DNA of 36,816 nt, from NCBI GenBank assembly GCA_046339595.1, contig JBKDUF010000019.1:1-36816 (forward strand). Reading direction: 5' to 3'. The notes under the pieces were generated by a model. The model saw only the letters and a program-made list of their open reading frames with translations, had not been told where the DNA came from and searched no databases. Source of the stretch: Ga0077527 sp021300125. Lineage in GTDB: Bacteria > Pseudomonadota > Gammaproteobacteria > Burkholderiales > SG8-41. Of this stretch, positions 1 to 7,280 are shown one piece after another. Each line of letters opens with the position of its first letter. Within the stretch, counting starts at the first letter, position 1. Both the position numbers and the translations under genes were made by a program.

Positions 1-2
1 AA

Positions 3-10
3 TGTATACA
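3..10. promoter_or_regulatory. Candidate GntR/FCD operator upstream of the regulator
   Basis: The octamer TGTATACA is a perfect palindrome and fits the GT-N(2-3)-AC core that FadR-subfamily GntR regulators usually bind. It lies about 64 bases before the preferred start codon of the regulator gene and just before a possible -10 hexamer TATAAC at 26-31. A role in autoregulation is inferred. The site sits at the window edge, so its upstream context cannot be seen. Confidence 0.4.
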
Positions 11-73
11 CAAGAACACTCAAAGTATAACATTGCATCCTGCCCGTTATCGCCCCGGTTTCCGCTGCCCGCA

Positions 74-778
74 ATGCCCAAAACCAGCACCGCGCTCCGC
101 ACCCGCACCGCAAAGACCGAAAGCGAGGCCCTGCGCCACGGCTCGCGCAGCGAGCATGTCTACCGCAAGCTGCGGCACGCCATCGAAGAGGGCGAATGGG
201 CGCCCGGACAACGGGTGATGGAAGTCGAAGTCGCCGCGTGGCTGAACCTGAGCCGCACGCCGGTGCGCGATGCCATCCGCCGCCTCGAACGCGAAGGATT
301 GCTGCAGCACGAACCGCACAACGGCCTGATCGTGGCGCGCCTCGACCGCCAGGCGGTGATGGAGCTGTATGTCATGCGCGAGGCGCTGGAAGGCATGGCC
401 GCGCGCCTGTGCGCGCGCCATGCCTCCGACATCGAGGCGCAGTCCCTGCTCGACATGGTCGAGCGCGAGCGCAATCTCGACGGCGATGCCGAGGGCGTGG
501 CGCGCCACAACCGGCGCTTTCACGAGGCGATTCACCGCGGCGCGCACAACCGCTACCTCGAGAAAAGCCTCGCCGCGGTCAACGACTCGATGTGGCTGCT
601 CGGCAAGCCGCTGATGCTGCTTCCGGAGCGTGCGCAGACGGCGGTCCGGGAGCATGCCGAACTGGCGGCCGCGATTGCGTGCCGCGATCCCGATGCGGCC
701 GAGAGTGCCGCGCGCGCCCATGTCCGGGCCGCGCAGCGCGAAAGGCTGCGGCGGCTGTTTCCCGAGAACGGGGACTGA
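74..778 (+). CDS. GntR-family transcriptional regulator, FCD (FadR) subfamily
   Basis: This is a DNA-binding repressor or activator of about 234 residues, the usual size for the FadR subfamily. The N-terminal winged helix shows the family hallmark LSRTPVRDAIRRLEREGLL. The C-terminal all-helical FCD ligand domain has His residues in FHEAI, EHAEL and the final helix (RAHV), which in this family commonly bind a metal that contacts carboxylate effectors. An in-frame ATG at position 2 would add 24 unconserved residues covering the operator-like palindrome, so the ATG at 74 is preferred. The gene lies 69 bases upstream of a carboxylate catabolic gene cluster on the same strand, and is probably its regulator, with a pathway carboxylate as inducer (inferred). 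Confidence 0.9.
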   Translation: MPKTSTALRTRTAKTESEALRHGSRSEHVYRKLRHAIEEGEWAPGQRVMEVEVAAWLNLSRTPVRDAIRRLEREGLLQHEPHNGLIVARLDRQAVMELYVMREALEGMAARLCARHASDIEAQSLLDMVERERNLDGDAEGVARHNRRFHEAIHRGAHNRYLEKSLAAVNDSMWLLGKPLMLLPERAQTAVREHAELAAAIACRDPDAAESAARAHVRAAQRERLRRLFPENGD

Positions 779-847
779 CGGCCGGCGTCTGCCGCAGGCG
801 GGACGGACGGCTTCACGATCAACAGCAACGGAGCGATACGCGACACC

Positions 848-2128
848 ATGGCGCAGACAATGGCGGAAAAGCTGCTCTCGCAGCACAACCTGGCCGGCGA
901 AGCGGTCAGCGCAGGGGATTTTCTTGAAGCCCGCATCGACGGGGCGATGTGCCACTACCATGCCGCCGAGCCGATGCACGATCTCGCGCTGGAGGCGGGG
1001 TTCAAGGACGGTCTGCCGCGGGTGTGGGATCCCGAGCGCGTCTATGTGCTGCTCGATCACCACCAGCCGACACTAAGCCAGAAGCTGGCCGACGAAAACG
1101 CGCTGGTGCGGCGCGAGGTCGAGCGCCTCGGCATCCGCTGCTTCCACGATTCCGAGCCGGGCATTGCCCACCAGATGATGCTCGACTACGGACTGGTGCG
1201 CCCGGGTGAACTGGTGGTCGGCAACGATTCGCACACCCTCGGCTACGGCTCGGTCAATGCCGGCGCCACCGGCATCACCCGTGCCGACATGCTCTATGTG
1301 CTGCTGTTCGGCGAACTGTGGTTCCAGGTGCCGCACTCGGTCCGTGTCACGCTGGACGGCCGGCAACCGGATTACCCGGTCGCCAAGGACATCGTGCTGC
1401 ATCTGGCCGGAGAGCACGGCGAGGATTTTGCCCAGAACATGTCCATCGAGTACACCGGCAGCCTGGTGCCGCAGCTGTCGATCGACAGCCGCATGTGCCT
1501 GTCCACCCACGGCGTCGAGCTAGGCGCGAAGTTCGCCATGTTCGACGCTGACCAGAAGACCCATGATTTCGTGAAGGCGCGCACCGCGACACCCTATGCG
1601 CTGCTGCAGGCCGATCAAGGAGCACGCTACGCGAAGGAGATCCGCGTCGATATCGACCGCATGCCGTTCATGGTGGCCAGGCCACACCAGTTCGGCAATG
1701 TCGCGCCGGTGGACGAGGTGCGCGGCGTGCGTGTCAATCAGGCGCAGATCGGCTCCTGCGCCAACGGGCGTTTCGAGGATATTGAAATCGCCTCGCGCGT
1801 GCTCAAGGGCAACAAGGTCGCGAAGGGCGTGCGCTTCCTGATTTCGCCGGCTTCGCAGCAGGTCTATCTGCAGTGCCTGAAGGCCGGCCTCGTTGAAACC
1901 CTGATCGAGGCGGGCGCGCAGGTGATCACGCCCGGCTGCGGCATCTGCCAGCCGCGGGTCGGCTTCCTGTCCGACGGCGAGGTGTGCATCACCTCGACCA
2001 CCCGCAATTTCCGCGGCCGCAAGGGCAGCAACAGGGCCGAGATCTACCTTGGCGGCCCGCTCACCGTGGCGGCGGCAGCGCTGACCGGCGAAATCGTCAA
2101 TCCGCGGGAGGTGCTGCATGGGCTTTGA
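848..2128 (+). CDS. Aconitase-family hydro-lyase large subunit (LeuC/DmdA-like)
   Basis: Large subunit of a two-component [4Fe-4S] hydro-lyase of the 3-isopropylmalate dehydratase/homoaconitase/2,3-dimethylmalate dehydratase group. Three cluster cysteines are visible: Cys304 in IGSCANGR, and Cys364 and Cys367 in TPGCGICQ. The substrate-loop GNDSHT is at 125-130 and the TRNFRGRKG motif near the C-terminus. The 426-residue length fits the family's short form. The next gene overlaps by 11 bases and encodes the matching small subunit. The enzyme would add or remove water across a C=C bond of a hydroxy-di/tricarboxylate. No leucine genes are nearby, and a flavin dehydrogenase and a C-C lyase follow, so a catabolic substrate is more likely than isopropylmalate. 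An ATG at 860 is an alternative start. Confidence 0.9.
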   Translation: MAQTMAEKLLSQHNLAGEAVSAGDFLEARIDGAMCHYHAAEPMHDLALEAGFKDGLPRVWDPERVYVLLDHHQPTLSQKLADENALVRREVERLGIRCFHDSEPGIAHQMMLDYGLVRPGELVVGNDSHTLGYGSVNAGATGITRADMLYVLLFGELWFQVPHSVRVTLDGRQPDYPVAKDIVLHLAGEHGEDFAQNMSIEYTGSLVPQLSIDSRMCLSTHGVELGAKFAMFDADQKTHDFVKARTATPYALLQADQGARYAKEIRVDIDRMPFMVARPHQFGNVAPVDEVRGVRVNQAQIGSCANGRFEDIEIASRVLKGNKVAKGVRFLISPASQQVYLQCLKAGLVETLIEAGAQVITPGCGICQPRVGFLSDGEVCITSTTRNFRGRKGSNRAEIYLGGPLTVAAAALTGEIVNPREVLHGL

Positions 2129-2651
2129 TCTGAATCGGGTGATCCGCGGCCGCGTCTGGAAGTTTGGCGATTCAGTCGAGAGCGACGCGATCAATCCCTA
2201 TTACCGCTACCCCACCATGGAAGAACTGAAGCAGCACACCATGGAGGTGTATCGCCCCGAATTCCCGCGCGAGGTGAGGCCCGGCGACGTGCTGGTGGCG
2301 GGGCGCAATTTCGGCTGCGGTTCAAGCCGCCCGGGCCTGGTGCTGCGCGAGGTGGGTATCGCCGCGATCGTGGCCGAGTCGGTATCGCGGCTGTTCCTGC
2401 GCAACAGCATCTCGCGGGCGATCCCGATCTTCGTCGCGCCCGGGATTTCCGGGATCGCCGAAGACGGCGGCACGCTGGAGATCGATTATCCGCGCGGCTT
2501 TGTCACCAATACCCGCAGCGGCGCGCAGGCGGGGATCAGCAGATATCCGGCCGCGATCGAGCGCATCTATGCATGTGGCGGGCTGCTGCAGTTCGCACGC
2601 GAGCGCTACCTGCGCGAGCAGGGCTCCGGCGGCAACGGCACAACGGCTTGA
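2118..2651 (+). CDS. Aconitase-family hydro-lyase small subunit (LeuD/DmdB-like)
   Basis: This 177-residue swivel-domain subunit partners the preceding large subunit and carries substrate-recognition residues. The signature GRNFGCGSSR is at 62-71, followed by the VAESVSRLFLRNSI segment typical of archaeal-type LeuD and dimethylmalate/homoaconitate dehydratase small subunits. The usual DTDAIIP strand is present as ESDAINP at 21-27. The specificity loop after it reads YYRYPTME, unlike the YLR/YLK loops of ordinary isopropylmalate isomerase, so the substrate may differ. The start codon lies inside the end of the large-subunit gene, which suggests translational coupling. Confidence 0.88.
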   Translation: MGFDLNRVIRGRVWKFGDSVESDAINPYYRYPTMEELKQHTMEVYRPEFPREVRPGDVLVAGRNFGCGSSRPGLVLREVGIAAIVAESVSRLFLRNSISRAIPIFVAPGISGIAEDGGTLEIDYPRGFVTNTRSGAQAGISRYPAAIERIYACGGLLQFARERYLREQGSGGNGTTA

Positions 2652-2660
2652 ACCGGATCC

Positions 2661-2698
2661 GTTTCAAGCGAACCCGCTTGAAACGAACCCGCTTGAAA
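2661..2698 (+). promoter_or_regulatory. Intercistronic hairpin with an alternative pairing partner
   Basis: Between the small-subunit gene and the flavoprotein gene, arms GTTTCAAGCG (2661-2670) and CGCTTGAAAC (2675-2684) form a 10-bp stem with a 4-base loop. The sequence CGCTTGAAA recurs at 2690-2698, so the left arm could pair with either copy. The likely ribosome-binding AAGGG (2701-2705) follows directly. No U-tract follows, so this is not a standard terminator. A role in mRNA stability or in tuning translation of the flavoprotein is inferred. Confidence 0.5.
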
Positions 2699-2712
2699 AA
2701 AAGGGCATGACC

Positions 2713-4215
2713 ATGAACGGACGTTACGATGTGGTGGTGGTGGGCGGCGGCAACGCGGCGCTGTGCGCGGCGCTGTCTGCGCATGAGCATAATGCTTCGG
2801 TGCTGCTGATCGAGCGCGCGCCGCTGGAGCGCCGCGGAGGCAACAGTGCTTACACCGGCGGCGGTTTCCGCATGGTCCACCATGGCCTGGAGACGGTGCG
2901 CTCGGTCGTGCCTGACCTCACTGAGGGCGAGATCGTCAACACCGATTTCGGTGAATACACCGCTGCGCAGTATCTCGACGACCTGGGCCGCGTCACCCAG
3001 TATCACTGCGACCCCGATCTGGTGGAAACGCTGGTGGTCAACAGCACCGACACCGTGCAGTGGCTCTACCGCTGCGGGGTGCGCTTCGTGCCGCGCTTCG
3101 GCCGCTACGCCTTCAAGCACGAGGGCAAGTTCAAGTTTTTCGGCGGCACCGTGGTCGAGGCCGCCGGCGGCGGCCGCGGCCTGGTCCAGGCCGAATACAA
3201 GGCTGCCGAGAAACGCGGCATCGACATCGCCTATTCGACGCGGGCGGTCGCGCTGCTGCGCGGACCGCGTGGCGTCGAGGGCGTGCGTGTCGAGCGCAAC
3301 GGCGTAGAAGAGAACATCCATGCCGGTGCCGTGGTGCTGGCGGCCGGCGGTTTCGAGGCCAACCGCGAGTGGCGCACCCGCTACCTCGGCGCCGGCTGGG
3401 ACATGGCCAAGGTGCGCGGCACCCGCTACAACACCGGCGACGGCATCCGCATGGCGCTGGATGCCGGCGCCCAGGCCTACGGCCACTGGTCGGGCTGCCA
3501 TTCCGTGTCCTGGGAACGCTATGCGCCGGACTTCGGCGACATCGACCGGCCGATCACCGACAGCCGCAACGGCTATCCGTTCAGCCTGATGATCAACGCC
3601 GAAGGCCGCCGCTTCGTCGATGAGGGCGCCGATTTCCGCAACTACACCTATGCCAAGTATGGCCGGGTCGTGCTCGAGCAGCCCGGCAGCTATGCCTGGC
3701 ATGTGTTCGACTCCAGGGTCGAGCATCTGCTGCACGATGAATACCGCTCCAAGGGCGCGACCAAGGTCCAGGCCGACACCCTCGAGGAACTGGTCGCGCG
3801 GATGGAGGATGTGCACCCGGTGCAGTTCCTGCAGACCGTCCGCGAATACAACGCCGCGATCCGGGGCGATATGCCGTTCAACCCCAACATCAAGGACGGC
3901 AAGTGCACCACCGGCCTGGCCATCAACAAGTCGAACTGGGCCAATCCCATCGACAAGCCGCCATACAGCGCCTACGCCGTGACCTGCGGCATCACCTTCA
4001 CTTTCGGCGGCCTCAAGATCAACACCACCGGGCATGTGCTCGACATCGATGACGCGCCGCTGCCCGGCCTCTATGCCGCCGGCGAGTTGGTGGGCGGCAT
4101 CTTCTACTTCAATTATCCCGGCAGCTCGGGGCTGATGGCGGGTTCGGTGTTCGGCCGCATCGCCGGCCGCGAGGCCGCAGCCCATGCGGTCGGCCAGCAG
4201 TCGAAGGTGGCCTGA
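2713..4215 (+). CDS. FAD-dependent dehydrogenase of the TcuA (tricarballylate dehydrogenase)/fumarate reductase family
   Basis: A flavoprotein of about 500 residues. The N-terminal Rossmann motif VVVGGGNAALCAALSA binds FAD, with the acidic IERAP strand end after it. The C-terminus has YAAGELVGGIFYFNYPGSS, the second FAD-binding segment, very like TcuA. TcuA converts tricarballylate to cis-aconitate, and fumarate reductase relatives act on succinate-type acids. The open frame extends upstream to 2500 through the previous gene, but conservation starts at MNGRYDVVVVG. ATG 2713 has AAGGG seven bases upstream, so it is preferred over ATG 2707. The TcuB partner that reoxidises TcuA in Salmonella is not present here. 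The desaturated product would feed the neighbouring hydro-lyase. Confidence 0.85.
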   Translation: MNGRYDVVVVGGGNAALCAALSAHEHNASVLLIERAPLERRGGNSAYTGGGFRMVHHGLETVRSVVPDLTEGEIVNTDFGEYTAAQYLDDLGRVTQYHCDPDLVETLVVNSTDTVQWLYRCGVRFVPRFGRYAFKHEGKFKFFGGTVVEAAGGGRGLVQAEYKAAEKRGIDIAYSTRAVALLRGPRGVEGVRVERNGVEENIHAGAVVLAAGGFEANREWRTRYLGAGWDMAKVRGTRYNTGDGIRMALDAGAQAYGHWSGCHSVSWERYAPDFGDIDRPITDSRNGYPFSLMINAEGRRFVDEGADFRNYTYAKYGRVVLEQPGSYAWHVFDSRVEHLLHDEYRSKGATKVQADTLEELVARMEDVHPVQFLQTVREYNAAIRGDMPFNPNIKDGKCTTGLAINKSNWANPIDKPPYSAYAVTCGITFTFGGLKINTTGHVLDIDDAPLPGLYAAGELVGGIFYFNYPGSSGLMAGSVFGRIAGREAAAHAVGQQSKVA

Positions 4216-4217
4216 GC

Positions 4218-5162
4218 ATGGCATCCCTCAGCAAAGGACAGCGCCTGCGCCACTTGCTCGAGCGCAAGGATCGCGTACTCACCGTGCTGCACCCGCCCTC
4301 GGCCACCCATGGCCGCATCATGCAGATGGCCGGCTGCGAGTGCGGCTTCGTCGGCACCAGCGGCGTGGTCGGTTCCTACACCGGGCTCTGCGATGTCGGT
4401 ACCGCGACCATGACGGAATGCGTGCAGATCGCGGGCTGGATCGCGCAGAGCGTCGATTTCCCGATCATCATGGACGGTGACACCGGTCATGGCGGCATCA
4501 TGGCGGTACGGCGCATGGTGCGCGAGTGCATCCGCGCCGGCATTGCCGGCGTGCGCATCGATGACCAGCCGATCGAGGGCAAGCGCCGCACCCAGAGCGC
4601 CGGCGTCGAGGTGGTGCCAGTGGAACACGCCATCGCGCGTTACCGCGCGGCGGTGGACATGAAGAATGAGATCGATCCCGATTTCGTCATCATGTCGCAG
4701 TGCTATGCCCGCGATGCCGTCAACAGCAGCCTGGACGACGCCATCCGCCGCCTGCAGCTCTACCGCACGGAAGCCGGCGTGGACTGGGTACAGCTCGAGT
4801 CGCCGCACTCCACCGATGAAATCCGCCAGGCCCGCGCCGCGGTTGAAGGCCCGTTCTCGTTCATGAAGGGCAAGCTGCCGCGCTATCTCGGGCTCGATGA
4901 GCACCTCGCCCTCGGCGTCAACATCGCCTGGTATCCGGGCTTCACCCACCAGGTGATGTGGGCCGCGCTGCACGACTTCATGCAGGACTTCCAGACCCGC
5001 GGCATCGCCGCCTGGGAAGACTTCGAGCGCAGCCGCAAGGACCGCCCCTATCCGCGACCCGACCCCGGGCCCGGCGGCGAGAACGGCGAGATGCAGCGCA
5101 TGCTTGAAGAGCGTTATCTGGGCGAGGCCGCCGTGCGCAAGTACGGCCAGCCCAAGGCCTGA
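4218..5162 (+). CDS. Isocitrate lyase/PEP mutase-superfamily protein, atypical active site
   Basis: A 314-residue TIM-barrel protein of the superfamily that includes 2-methylisocitrate lyase PrpB, 2,3-dimethylmalate lyase and PEP mutase. The Mg-binding loop MDGDTGHGG (85-93) and the acidic RIDDQ strand (113-117) are present. At the place of the lyase loop KRCGH the sequence reads KRRTQ (122-126), so the usual catalytic Cys and His are absent. The following ARTDA-type strand is replaced by MSQCYARDA. It probably still binds Mg2+ and an alpha-keto or hydroxy acid, but the reaction may not be classical retro-Claisen cleavage. It starts two bases after the flavoprotein stop, consistent with one operon. 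Confidence 0.82.
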   Translation: MASLSKGQRLRHLLERKDRVLTVLHPPSATHGRIMQMAGCECGFVGTSGVVGSYTGLCDVGTATMTECVQIAGWIAQSVDFPIIMDGDTGHGGIMAVRRMVRECIRAGIAGVRIDDQPIEGKRRTQSAGVEVVPVEHAIARYRAAVDMKNEIDPDFVIMSQCYARDAVNSSLDDAIRRLQLYRTEAGVDWVQLESPHSTDEIRQARAAVEGPFSFMKGKLPRYLGLDEHLALGVNIAWYPGFTHQVMWAALHDFMQDFQTRGIAAWEDFERSRKDRPYPRPDPGPGGENGEMQRMLEERYLGEAAVRKYGQPKA

Positions 5163-5170
5163 GGCGCAGC

Positions 5171-6283
5171 ATGGCTGCCACCGTTTCCCTGATAGCCTGC
5201 GGTGACGTGGGTCCGATCCACGAGCCGGTGACGGCGTACGGCGAACTCGCAAAACCGGTGCTGGCGCAGGCCGACATCCGTTTTGCGCAGGTCGAGCGCG
5301 TCTATTCCGAGCGCGGCGCCTACCAGCTGCACTCCAGCGGCGCGCACAGCCGCGTCCATCCGCGGCTGGCGGAGGTGTTCACCGATTGCGGCTTCGATGT
5401 GGTGTCGCTGGCCAGCAATCACGCGATGGACTGGGGCCCGGAGGCGATGCTCGACACCCTCGAGCTGCTGCGCGGCAAGGGGCTGCAGGTCGTCGGTGCC
5501 GGCCGCAACCTCAAGGAAGCGCGCGCACCCGTCGTGATCGAACGCAAGGGCGTACGCACGGCTTTTCTCGCTTGTTGCTCGATCCTGCAGAACGGTTACG
5601 CCGCAGGCCCCGACCAACCCGGCGTGGCGCCGCTGCGCGTGCACACCTACTACGAACCTTTCGACTACCAGCCCGGCGTGCCGCCGCGGGTGGTGACGGT
5701 GCCTTACGAAGAAGACCTCGCCGCGCTGTGCGAGGACATCCGTGCCGCGCGGGCCCTTGCACACAACGTGGTGGTGTCGCTGCACTGGGGCGTGCATTAC
5801 ATTCCGCGCCTGATCGCCGACTATCAGGTCACTGTTGCCGAGGCCGCCTTTGCCGCCGGCGCCGACTTGATTCTCGGCCACCATGCGCACACGCCCAAGG
5901 CCATCGGCGTGCATGGCGGCAAGGTCTGCTTCTACAGCCTGTCCAATTTCATCATGTCCTCCACCGACAAGTCGCCGCAGAAGGCCGCGCAGTTCGAGCG
6001 CCGCTACGGCGTCACGCTCGATCCGGCGTATCCGCACCTGCCTTACGGCGCCGACGCCAAACGCAGCCTGATTGCCAGGGCCGTGCTGGGGAAGGGCGGG
6101 GTGGAACGGGTGTCCTTCCTGCCGGTACTGATTGACACCCGCCTGCGCCCGGAACCGCTGCGCCGCGATGATCCGCGCTTTGACGACGCGCTGCGGTTCA
6201 TGGAATGGGTGTCGGAGGATTTCAACCACGCCTTCCATGCCGAGGGGGACGATATCGTGGTGACCGCGCGCCGCGACAACTGA
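5171..6283 (+). CDS. CapA-family (PGA_cap) metallophosphatase-like protein
   Basis: A 370-residue member of the CapA/PGA_cap calcineurin-like fold. Metal-site motifs appear in order: ACGDVG near the N-terminus, LASNHAMDWG around 77-86, SLHWGVHY near 199-206, GHHAHTPKAI near 237-246 and FYSLSNF. CapA itself takes part in poly-gamma-glutamate capsule synthesis, but many homologues are uncharacterised soluble hydrolases. No signal peptide or membrane anchor is seen, so it appears cytoplasmic. It sits 8 bases after the lyase gene and 16 bases before a Bug receptor gene. This placement inside a carboxylate catabolic operon is unusual and suggests hydrolysis of a conjugated or phosphorylated intermediate (inferred). 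Confidence 0.85.
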   Translation: MAATVSLIACGDVGPIHEPVTAYGELAKPVLAQADIRFAQVERVYSERGAYQLHSSGAHSRVHPRLAEVFTDCGFDVVSLASNHAMDWGPEAMLDTLELLRGKGLQVVGAGRNLKEARAPVVIERKGVRTAFLACCSILQNGYAAGPDQPGVAPLRVHTYYEPFDYQPGVPPRVVTVPYEEDLAALCEDIRAARALAHNVVVSLHWGVHYIPRLIADYQVTVAEAAFAAGADLILGHHAHTPKAIGVHGGKVCFYSLSNFIMSSTDKSPQKAAQFERRYGVTLDPAYPHLPYGADAKRSLIARAVLGKGGVERVSFLPVLIDTRLRPEPLRRDDPRFDDALRFMEWVSEDFNHAFHAEGDDIVVTARRDN

Positions 6284-6299
6284 CCGGGAGACCTGCCGA

Positions 6300-7280
6300 A
6301 TGGGTAAACGCCTGATGATGATCGCCGCCACCGCCGCGATGTGCTGCGTGCCGCTGGTGAACGCCAAGCCCGCCGCGCAGGCTTATCCCATCAAGCCGGT
6401 GCGCGTGCTGGTTGGCACCCCCGCCGGCAGCGGCAGCGACCTGATGACCCGCGCGGTATCCGTGCGGCTCGCCGAGCGGCTCGGGCAGTCGGTGGTGGTG
6501 GACAACCGTGCCGGCGCCTCGGGCGCGATCTCGCTGCAGATCGGCGCGCAGGCCGCGCCCGACGGCTACACCCTGGTTACCCTGAGCGCGCAGAACGTCA
6601 CCGCGATGCTGCTCGGCACCGTCACCACCAACATTCCGCAGGAACTCGCCGCGGTGGTGATGATGCTGTCGCAGCCGTACCTGCTGGTGGCCACACCCTC
6701 GCTGCCGGTCGGCAATGTGCGCGAACTGATCGCGCTGGCCAAGGCCAAGCCGCTGGTCTACGCCTCCAGCGGCACCGGTACCGTGGTGCACCTCGGCATG
6801 GAGCTGTTGAGCTCGATGGCCGGCATTGAAATGACCCATGTGCCCTACAAGGGCAGCGGCCTGTCGATGATCGATGTCATGGGCGGGCGCGTGCACCTGT
6901 CGATCACCAACACGCTCACCGCCACGCCGCTGGTGCGCAGCGGCAAGCTCAAGGGACTGGCGATCACCAGCCCGCAGCGCGTGCAGGCGCTGCCGGATCT
7001 GCCCACCGTCGCCGAGTCCGGCGTGCCCGGCTATGACCTGCGCAGCTGGTACGGATTGCTGGCGCCCAGGGGCACGCCGGCACCGGTGGTGCAGCGCCTG
7101 AACAGCGAGGTGATCACCATTGTCAACTCGCCGGAGATGAAGGCCCGCCTTGCCACCGATGGCGCTGAAGCGGCGGCGCCCAATGCACCCGCTCAGTTCC
7201 AGGAACTGATCGTGAGCGAGGCCAAGCGCTGGAGCGTGATCATCAAGCGCCTCGGCCTGCTCAAGAAGGAGGCCAGTTGA
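6300..7280 (+). CDS. Bug/TctC-family tripartite tricarboxylate receptor
   Basis: A periplasmic solute-binding protein of 326 residues. Bug receptors clamp carboxylates and hand them to a TctA/TctB membrane transporter, or act as sensors. After a signal peptide (about residues 1-27) come the family motifs YPIKPVRVLVGTPAGSGSD, VVDNRAGASG, PDGYTL and VPYKGSG, with LPTVAESGVPGYDLRSWYG near the C-terminus. GGGAG lies 9 bases before the ATG. Its position inside the catabolic cluster suggests it recognises the pathway substrate. No TctA or TctB gene is present anywhere in this window. Confidence 0.93.
   Translation: MGKRLMMIAATAAMCCVPLVNAKPAAQAYPIKPVRVLVGTPAGSGSDLMTRAVSVRLAERLGQSVVVDNRAGASGAISLQIGAQAAPDGYTLVTLSAQNVTAMLLGTVTTNIPQELAAVVMMLSQPYLLVATPSLPVGNVRELIALAKAKPLVYASSGTGTVVHLGMELLSSMAGIEMTHVPYKGSGLSMIDVMGGRVHLSITNTLTATPLVRSGKLKGLAITSPQRVQALPDLPTVAESGVPGYDLRSWYGLLAPRGTPAPVVQRLNSEVITIVNSPEMKARLATDGAEAAAPNAPAQFQELIVSEAKRWSVIIKRLGLLKKEAS

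Noticed and set aside
2500..2712. N-terminal extension of the flavoprotein frame
   Set aside because: It overlaps the small-subunit gene in another frame and has no FAD-family similarity. The Rossmann motif starts right after the ATG at 2713.
5114..6367. A 417-codon frame on the - strand
   Set aside because: It lies opposite the CapA-like gene, whose metal motifs are all in the + frame.
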